A DNA stretch of 5,546 nucleotides. Source: Candidatus Aegiribacteria sp. (GTDB taxonomy: Bacteria > Fermentibacterota > Fermentibacteria > Fermentibacterales > JCC-6). The notes under the pieces were generated by a model. That model saw nothing but the letters and a program-made list of their open reading frames with translations. It made no database searches and had not been told where the DNA came from. Positions within the stretch are counted from its first letter, which is position 1. Every line of letters begins with the position of its first letter. Of this stretch, positions 1-4,305 are shown in pieces. The position numbers and the translations under genes are program-made. The stretch spans positions 1 through 5,546 of the forward strand of contig DAOWJX010000047.1 in the NCBI GenBank assembly GCA_030640155.1. The letters are read 5' to 3'.

Positions 1-278
1 AATCCTCCGTATTGTTTTGCTTCGCTTTTGTTTGCCTTTCTTGCAGATATTATTCGAATCACTTTGCTCTTCTCTCTGAAGCAATGGCAGACAACCAGCA
101 ATTTTAGTGTAGTCGACATACCCAATAGTATGAAGCGATCCTCTTCATCGGAATGATCTGGGTCCTGAATCATTCTAGCAAACCCATCTGTGAAAGCAGT
201 GACTGCCTCCTTGAAAGATATGCCATGTTTCCGGATATTTTTCCGGTTTTTCTCAGAATCCCATTCAAAACTTATCAT
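1..278 (-). CDS. brnT: BrnT family toxin (DUF497), 3' end cut by window edge
   Basis: Translating the minus strand from the ATG at 278-276 gives 92 residues with no stop before position 1. The family signature is plain: it starts MISFEWDSEKNRKNIRKHGI, then has SFKEA near residue 20, DPDHSDEEDRF near 40, and RIISARKAN near 80. BrnT proteins are RelE-fold ribonuclease toxins of about 90-95 residues, neutralised by the DNA-binding antitoxin BrnA, usually encoded just downstream. Only a few C-terminal codons are therefore missing, and brnA would lie beyond position 1. The start is not certain. The ATG has no Shine-Dalgarno at normal distance, while a strong AGGAGG at 322-317 lies 8 nt before an in-frame ATT at 308. 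The ATG also overlaps the stop of a 12-codon TTG mini-frame (313-275) as ATGA. Family assignment is secure; toxin activity is inferred. Confidence 0.92.
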   Translation of the reverse strand, partial: MISFEWDSEKNRKNIRKHGISFKEAVTAFTDGFARMIQDPDHSDEEDRFILLGMSTTLKLLVVCHCFREKSKVIRIISARKANKSEAKQYGG

Positions 279-316
279 ATGTACATTGTATGTATGACTA
301 CCAGAAATGTCAAGTA

Positions 317-322
317 CCTCCT
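317..322 (-). promoter_or_regulatory. Strong Shine-Dalgarno upstream of brnT
   Basis: On the minus strand AGGAGG is followed after 3 nt by TTG (313-311) and after 8 nt by ATT (308-306). TTG opens a 12-codon frame whose TGA (277-275) overlaps the brnT ATG. ATT is in frame with brnT and would add ten residues. The site therefore serves either a leader peptide coupled to brnT or a rare ATT start. Which one is used cannot be told from sequence alone. Confidence 0.5.
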
Positions 323-336
323 GGTCTTATTTCTGA

Positions 337-366
337 TTTAACAATGATTGAACAGCTGCTGTTAAA
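337..366. promoter_or_regulatory. Inverted repeat upstream of brnT, candidate operator
   Basis: TTTAACA at 337-343 and TGTTAAA at 360-366 form perfect 7-base arms separated by 16 bases. A second, overlapping dyad AACAGC-T-GCTGTT occupies 351-363. The pair lies 14-44 bases upstream of the brnT Shine-Dalgarno, where a promoter and an autoregulatory operator would be expected. BrnA antitoxins are known to repress their own operon, so this is a candidate BrnA site. No convincing -10/-35 pair was found for the minus strand; TTGACC at 395-390 is the best -35-like hexamer but lacks a matching -10. Confidence 0.35.
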
Positions 367-666
367 GTAAGGAGCGAGTTTAAATGCATGGTCAACTGAA
401 AGAGTACGAGAAATATCAAAAAGAACTGAATCTTATGAATGAGACACACATACCGCACATATTCTGATGGGTTAATCACTATCTGTTCCTGCAGCGACCG
501 TGTTATGCTGATTATTTGGATAATTGGGAATGTCCCGTTGATTAGTTGATACGTAATAGATCTGAATGAGGACATAACTTATAACCTCTATTTTCATCGT
601 GTTTACCTTTACCGTTACTCTCATTCTTCTTATCATCAGAAAAGACATTTTATGAAAAGAGGCTGA
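367..666. other. Intergenic spacer, no convincing gene
   Basis: This AT-rich stretch separates brnT from the plus-strand gene at 667. No family resemblance was seen in any frame. A 27-codon plus-strand frame at 384-467 has a GGAG nine bases before its ATG, and a minus-strand frame at 575-327 is open for 82 codons. Both have compositions typical of chance frames. A four-codon frame (652-666) ends directly before the ATG at 667 and shares its upstream AG-rich run. No clear promoter or terminator was identified. Confidence 0.5.
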
Positions 667-1764
667 ATGAAAAACTTGACACCATTTCTAATGCTGTTGG
701 CAATCACATTTACTTCCATAGCAGATATGGGTTTCTTTGGCTCAATCGCCCAGAATCCTGTTCCAGCTGATACTTTACAGGTACACCCGTTCATAGAACT
801 CACATGTGAAGATGTTGTAATAGAAGTATTTCCTGGTGGTGAAGCGGAGATCACAGCCGATTTTCTTTTCACCAATACAGGGCAGGCGGACACAGTTATC
901 ATGTACTTCCCGATAAGCGTCATGGTTCCTACGATCAGTGTTTTGTGGTCACTGGAAGACATATCGGATCCGATAACCAATCCTTCCGTCAGCGTGAACG
1001 GTATTCCGGTAGATGTTCATCCGCTTCTTTCATCAACATGGTCCATCCTGGGTTTGCGCCGTCTAAGCTGGGAGGATATCCTGGATACTGTTGACCCGCT
1101 TTCCGATATTGAACCGGATGCCTATGAGGAATTCTTCTATATGATTGCCCCGGAGTCCTGGGATTCACTCGATGTGATGAATTCTGTACTTGCTGATTCA
1201 ATAAGCGTCAGGGATCGTATTATCCTTAGTGCTTCCAGCAGTCATGCCTGCTGGACTGTTCCTTTCAAAGCAGGTGAGCAGGTTCTGGTTGAATACAGTA
1301 TGGAATATTTCCTGGGTCATGACTTTACTGAATGTTCTTATGATCTCACTTATCCGCTCTATACCGGAGCATCCTGGTCCGGTCCCATAGGGAATGGGCG
1401 GATCACTGTCATTCCACGTGGAGATCTGGGGATCAAGCACTTTCTAAGCTGGAACTCGACCTCCATGCCCGAGGCGATATCCGTTGAAAATTATTCATTC
1501 GTGCCGCTCCCAGCAATTGTTTGCGCTCCAGGGTTCGAGTTAACACGCCTTTCGGACATTAAGGGTTTGGAGATAGAAGATGCTCTGGTCTGGTTATTCC
1601 ATGATTTCGAGCCAGTGGTTTCAAGGAGAGGATGGATGTACTATTTTGAAAGTTCGACTGATCAGGATGCAATATATCACGCTGAAATGTATGAAGATAG
1701 TACTGCCAACTGGCCTTCAGGCCTGCGAGTGATAGTTAATAATGGCGGGTTGAAGTATCTGTAA
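667..1764 (+). CDS. Secreted protein of unknown function, beta-rich
   Basis: This encodes 365 residues. The ATG follows AAAAGAGG by 4 bases, a good ribosome site. Residues 1-19 form a Sec-type signal (Lys2, then a hydrophobic run), with plausible cleavage after Ala19 (TSIA) or Ala28 (GSIA). The mature part begins with alternating strand-like segments around residues 43-85 (a FTNTGQAD turn followed by a hydrophobic MYFPI strand). Near residues 229-248 it has a Tyr-x-Leu-Tyr-Thr-Gly-x-x-Trp-x-Gly-x-Ile-Gly pattern. The same style of N-terminal 'NTG' strand plus 'TG..W.G.I' strand appears in extracellular beta-sandwich proteins of the DUF4424 type, but the match is by eye and weak. There is no catalytic motif, no second membrane segment and no lipobox. 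It probably acts outside the cytoplasmic membrane. The next gene follows after 88 bases on the same strand, so co-transcription is possible. Function unknown. Confidence 0.8.
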   Translation: MKNLTPFLMLLAITFTSIADMGFFGSIAQNPVPADTLQVHPFIELTCEDVVIEVFPGGEAEITADFLFTNTGQADTVIMYFPISVMVPTISVLWSLEDISDPITNPSVSVNGIPVDVHPLLSSTWSILGLRRLSWEDILDTVDPLSDIEPDAYEEFFYMIAPESWDSLDVMNSVLADSISVRDRIILSASSSHACWTVPFKAGEQVLVEYSMEYFLGHDFTECSYDLTYPLYTGASWSGPIGNGRITVIPRGDLGIKHFLSWNSTSMPEAISVENYSFVPLPAIVCAPGFELTRLSDIKGLEIEDALVWLFHDFEPVVSRRGWMYYFESSTDQDAIYHAEMYEDSTANWPSGLRVIVNNGGLKYL

Positions 1765-1852
1765 TCCACGGAAAGATACAACAATCAGGAAAAGATGATA
1801 GAATGGATGGAATATTAAGCATCGTATTTCTTGAAGTGGGAGGGCGCAAATT

Positions 1853-2110
1853 GTGGAATATTTCATAGATGAGAAAGGGAAGTACGTCTTCAAAGGAAGT
1901 ACAGCTGGTGCATCCCGGCGGATATTTACCCTGGTTATCATAGCCACTGGTGTAATGATGGTGGGAGTATCTCTGACGCTCTACTTCAGTATGCAGAAGC
2001 AGTCGTTCTCATCCTTTGATCCAGTCGTCCCATTCATTCCATTAATGACATTCCCTTTTACCCTTATCGTACTGCTTGCTGTGGTTATTCCGGCTCTGTT
2101 CTATAGATAG
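1853..2110 (+). CDS. Small two-helix membrane protein, possibly the N-terminal part of a split gene
   Basis: This encodes 85 residues from a GTG start. The start is supported by GGGAGGG at 1838-1844, eight bases upstream. Residues 1-23 are hydrophilic and end in Arg-Arg. Two hydrophobic segments follow at about 24-46 and 60-84, joined by a short loop, giving two helices with both ends probably cytoplasmic. The frame ends FYR-stop immediately after the second helix and overlaps by one base a second frame (2110-2241) that continues as a strand-like cytosolic tail. It lies 88 bases behind the secreted-protein gene on the same strand. No family was recognised. The abrupt end at a helix boundary makes a truncation by frameshift plausible. 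Confidence 0.6.
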   Translation: MEYFIDEKGKYVFKGSTAGASRRIFTLVIIATGVMMVGVSLTLYFSMQKQSFSSFDPVVPFIPLMTFPFTLIVLLAVVIPALFYR

Positions 2111-2241
2111 TGAGAATAATAACGGACCAGGGGCAGTATGATCTGATGGCTGACCGCAGCGAAATGAAGGCAAGAGGATTCGCGAATGAATTTTCTTCAC
2201 TCATTTCCAGATCTGTAGATGACCTGACAAGAGGAACGTAA
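2110..2241 (+). CDS. 43-codon frame, probable shifted C-terminal tail of the preceding membrane protein
   Basis: The frame opens with GTG at 2110-2112, sharing one base with the TAG stop of the membrane protein, and runs to TAA at 2239-2241. It reads VRIITDQGQYDLMADRSEMK and continues with a helical FANEFSSLISRSVDDL segment. The hydrophobic/polar alternation followed by an amphipathic helix looks like real coding sequence, not noise. There is no Shine-Dalgarno before the GTG. A -1 slip at 2107 would join it directly to the second membrane helix, yielding a protein of about 130 residues with two helices and a small cytosolic tail. The alternatives are termination-reinitiation coupling of two genes, a programmed shift, a pseudogene or a sequencing error. 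No family is assigned. Confidence 0.4.
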   Translation: MRIITDQGQYDLMADRSEMKARGFANEFSSLISRSVDDLTRGT

Positions 2242-2290
2242 TCCTGTAAAAGAGCGATTGATCTATTGTTAGAATCCTGGTGCGATATTC

Positions 2291-2319
2291 TTGACTGTTT
2301 CGGGCTGAGAGCATATTAT
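2291..2319 (+). promoter_or_regulatory. Sigma-70-like promoter P1
   Basis: TTGACT (2291-2296) and TATTAT (2314-2319) are separated by exactly 17 bases, each matching consensus at five of six positions. Transcription would begin near 2326, giving a leader of about 220 nt that contains the palindrome and the hairpin before mvhD. This is the best promoter match in the window. Confidence 0.6.
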
Positions 2320-2364
2320 TTTGGTAACTGATCGCAGTAGTATCTATACTGAAAAAAGTAGTTA

Positions 2365-2393
2365 TTGACATGGTCTTTCACATATTATTAGAT
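2365..2393 (+). promoter_or_regulatory. Sigma-70-like promoter P2
   Basis: A perfect -35 hexamer TTGACA (2365-2370) lies 17 bases before TTAGAT (2388-2393), a weak -10 in a very AT-rich stretch; TATTAG at 2386 is an alternative with shorter spacing. The predicted start near 2400 falls inside the palindrome at 2392-2411. A strong -35 with a poor -10 suits a regulated promoter. Confidence 0.45.
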
Positions 2394-2411
2394 ATTCGAA
2401 TATTCGAATAT
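2392..2411. promoter_or_regulatory. Perfect 20-bp palindrome, candidate operator
   Basis: Two abutting copies of ATTCGAAT (2394-2401 and 2402-2409), flanked by AT on both sides, make a 20-base sequence identical to its reverse complement. It overlaps the end of the P2 -10 and covers the predicted start point, and lies about 73 bases below P1, a typical repressor position. AT-rich dyads of this type are common targets of dimeric winged-helix regulators (for example ArsR/SmtB type). No regulator gene is visible in the window. Confidence 0.5.
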
Positions 2412-2473
2412 TAGAATTTAAGTTATCTTTCGCTTGAGCTATCTCTGACAGAGTTGATCAGGCAGCAAACTAT

Positions 2474-2512
2474 CACTACTTCTGTAATCAGAAGTTACAG
2501 AATATTGTGGTG
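2474..2512 (+). promoter_or_regulatory. Leader RNA hairpin with an alternative fold
   Basis: TTCTGTAA (2480-2487) pairs perfectly with TTACAGAA (2495-2502) across a 7-base loop. Below a 4-base bulge, CACTAC (2474-2479) pairs with GTGGTG (2507-2512) with one G-U. The same bases can form a competing hairpin, ACTTCTG (2478-2484) with CAGAAGT (2489-2495), loop TAAT. The structure ends 35 bases before the mvhD start and has no T-run, so it is not a terminator. Its role is unknown; it could affect mRNA stability or translation, or be a DNA-binding dyad. Confidence 0.4.
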
Positions 2513-2547
2513 TTTGTAAATTTCCAGGCAAGCATGTACGGGGGAGA

Positions 2548-2985
2548 ATGAAAGAAAAGGCTGGGGCAGAGTTTGTTCCTTCAATCGTGGGTTTTCTTTG
2601 CAATTGGTGTACCTACGCAGCAGCAGACCTTGCCGGTTCATCGAAACTCGCGCTTCCACCTTCGTTCACTGTGATAAGGGTGATGTGTTCCAGCAGGATC
2701 GACCATAACCTTCTTCTTTCAACTTTTTTCAAGGGGGCCGATGGTATTCTCGTTGCTGGGTGTCATCCTGGTGATTGCCATTACGGTGAGGGTAACTATT
2801 ACGCCAGGCGAAGGTTTGCCCTGCTGAAAAAGATCATGGAGACACTTGACCTCGATCCGGAAAGACTGCAGCTCTCCTGGGTATCTGCAGCAGAAGGAAA
2901 ACGCTATGCAGAGGTTGTCAACGAATTCACGGATAAGATAAAGGAACTCGGACCTAGTCCCATAAAAAACAGTACTCGTTTTTGA
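2548..2985 (+). CDS. mvhD: MvhD/FrhD-like [2Fe-2S] electron-transfer subunit
   Basis: This encodes 145 residues, the usual length of stand-alone MvhD. Family motifs appear in order: IVGFLCNWCTYAAADLAG (residues 13-30), VIRVMCSSRID (42-52), GADGILVAGCHPGDCHYGEG (63-82), and WVSAAEGKRYAEVVNEFTDKI near the C-terminus. Cys18, Cys21, Cys47, Cys72 and Cys77 are the conserved cysteines. In methanogens MvhD carries a [2Fe-2S] cluster and links the NiFe hydrogenase to HdrA; in bacteria it serves the same role with hydrogenases or formate dehydrogenases. The protein is cytosolic. It is the first gene of the operon, 15 bases before the hdrA-like gene. The ATG is the only usable in-frame start upstream of the conserved region, but the purine-rich GGGGGAG ends one base before it, an unusually tight spacing. 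The redox partner cannot be read from this window. Confidence 0.93.
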   Translation: MKEKAGAEFVPSIVGFLCNWCTYAAADLAGSSKLALPPSFTVIRVMCSSRIDHNLLLSTFFKGADGILVAGCHPGDCHYGEGNYYARRRFALLKKIMETLDLDPERLQLSWVSAAEGKRYAEVVNEFTDKIKELGPSPIKNSTRF

Positions 2986-3000
2986 CAGAGAGTAGATAAC

Positions 3001-4305
3001 ATGCCTCAAACCGGGAATGTTCTTGTTATTGGTGCCGGAATCGCCGGGATGAAGGCGAGTCTCATGCTCGCCGGAGCTTCAAATAAGGTTTACCTTGTGG
3101 AGAAACTCCCCATAATCGGCGGAAAGGTCATCAAGAACGAAGAGAGTTTTCCCAATCTTGAGTGCTCCACCTGCATGGTCGCTCCCATACAGCAGGATGT
3201 ACTGCAAAATCCCAATATTGAAACCCTTACATACAGCCTTGTAGAAAAGATCGAAGGCAGTATGGGAGATTTCAGTGTCATTATCAGAAAAAGAGCCAGA
3301 TACGTCAGCATGACCGACTGCATCGGATGTGGAATGTGCTATGAACCCTGTCCAGTATCCCTTAAGAACGAATGGGAAGAGAATCTGATTGACAAAAAAG
3401 CAATATACGTTCCCTGTTCCGGGTCGCTGCCGAATGTTCCTGTAATTGATTCCGAACACTGCCTGAGACTCAGCAGCGGGGAGGAGTGCAACCTCTGCGT
3501 GGAGTCCTGCGCATTCGAGGCGATCAACCTTGATGACAGCGATGAAGTTATGGAAATAAAAGTCGGAGCTATCATACTGGCAACCGGATCATCGACTTTC
3601 GACCTTTCATCAATACCGGATCTCGGATACGGCACAATACCCGGAGTATATGCTCCGATGGAGTTCGAGAGACTGTTCGCGTCAAACGGCCCGACACTCG
3701 GTGAGATAAAACTTCGCGAATCCGAGAAGGTTCCGGAAAGTATTGCGGTGATTCATTGTGTCGGACGCAGGGAGCTGAAGTACTGCTCCGCTGTGTGCTG
3801 CATGTACTCATTCAAATTCGCGAGGTTTCTGAAGCATAAGATCCCGTCAGCCCATGTTTTCAATATCTATTCGGACGCCTGTGTCCCTGGAAAGAGTTAC
3901 CAGAGTTTTTACAGGAGCGTAGAAGGGGTAGATACCGAGATGATCTACACTTCGTCTATCGGGGATGTATCTGTTTCAAAGAGCGCATCGGGACTTAAGG
4001 TAGCATATTCGGATGGTGCAGGAGCTATGAAAGAATTAAACGTTGATATGGTGATACTTGCAGCCGCTCTTGTTCCCGACGATGACGTAGTTGAACTCGC
4101 AAAAATTGCCGGAGTTGATCTTGATTCCCGAGGATTCATTACGACAGTGCTGGACGGAAGCGGATCCATGGAGACCTCAAGAAAAGGGGTATTCGTCGCC
4201 GGCACAGCGGAAGGTCCGAAAGATATTCAGAATTCGGTCATACAGGCAGAATCCGCAGCCGGACAGGTCATGGGTATCGTAACATCTCAGGCTTCCAGCT
4301 CATGA
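3001..4305 (+). CDS. Short HdrA-like FAD/iron-sulfur protein (QmoA-like architecture)
   Basis: This encodes 434 residues against about 650 for full HdrA. It opens directly with the FAD Rossmann motif (VLVIGAGIAG, residues 7-16; Glu34 ends strand 2). Then come the HdrA CxxC (Cys55, Cys58) and an inserted two-cluster ferredoxin: CIGCGMCYEPCP (107-118), and Cys154 with CNLCVESC (163-170). The cluster motif Cys253-x8-Cys262-x3-Cys266-Cys267 follows, with Lys272 five residues on, where HdrA has a flavin-contacting lysine. The second FAD motif GVFVAGTAEGPKDI (396-409) ends the fold. The N-terminal cluster domain and C-terminal ferredoxin of HdrA are absent. This matches the layout of QmoA of sulfate reducers, though the linking motifs read more like HdrA. 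A weak GAGAG precedes the start. The gene overlaps the next hdrA-like gene by ATGA, so translation is coupled. It probably passes electrons between FAD and its clusters inside a complex with MvhD and the next product. Confidence 0.9.
   Translation: MPQTGNVLVIGAGIAGMKASLMLAGASNKVYLVEKLPIIGGKVIKNEESFPNLECSTCMVAPIQQDVLQNPNIETLTYSLVEKIEGSMGDFSVIIRKRARYVSMTDCIGCGMCYEPCPVSLKNEWEENLIDKKAIYVPCSGSLPNVPVIDSEHCLRLSSGEECNLCVESCAFEAINLDDSDEVMEIKVGAIILATGSSTFDLSSIPDLGYGTIPGVYAPMEFERLFASNGPTLGEIKLRESEKVPESIAVIHCVGRRELKYCSAVCCMYSFKFARFLKHKIPSAHVFNIYSDACVPGKSYQSFYRSVEGVDTEMIYTSSIGDVSVSKSASGLKVAYSDGAGAMKELNVDMVILAAALVPDDDVVELAKIAGVDLDSRGFITTVLDGSGSMETSRKGVFVAGTAEGPKDIQNSVIQAESAAGQVMGIVTSQASSS

Larger units (their letters stand above)
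2242..2547. other. Regulatory spacer upstream of the mvhD-hdrA operon
   Basis: No gene is seen in these 306 bases. They hold two tandem sigma-70-like promoters (2291-2319 and 2365-2393), a 20-bp palindrome (2392-2411) and a leader hairpin (2474-2512), listed separately. No rho-independent terminator for the upstream genes was found; the weak dyad CAGTA...TACTG at 2335-2351 is followed by A residues, not T. Confidence 0.6.

Noticed and set aside
52..59. Copy of ATTCGAAT, the half-unit of the operator palindrome
   Set aside because: Falls inside brnT codons for the conserved RIISAR segment; a single 8-base match is expected by chance.
153..341. 62-codon plus-strand frame
   Set aside because: It lies antisense to brnT, whose minus-strand translation carries clear family motifs; the plus-strand product resembles nothing.
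384..467. 27-codon plus-strand frame with GGAG nine bases upstream
   Set aside because: Too short to judge, no family resemblance and no continuation in another frame.
327..575. 82-codon minus-strand frame ending just before the brnT Shine-Dalgarno
   Set aside because: Position is suggestive, but there is no ribosome site at its ATG and the product is a low-information Ile/Leu/Phe/Ser-rich string typical of AT-rich spacer.
636..980. 114-codon minus-strand frame
   Set aside because: Antisense shadow of the secreted-protein gene, which has a signal peptide and a good ribosome site.
1808..1862. Direct repeat TGGAATATT at 1808 and 1854
   Set aside because: Only nine bases, no further similarity around the copies.
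2335..2357. CAGTA...TACTG dyad followed by six A residues
   Set aside because: Weak stem and A-run on the plus strand; not a terminator for plus-strand transcripts, and there is no minus-strand gene to end here.
3079..3459. 126-codon minus-strand frame and its neighbours
   Set aside because: Antisense to the HdrA-like gene with its conserved FAD and ferredoxin motifs.
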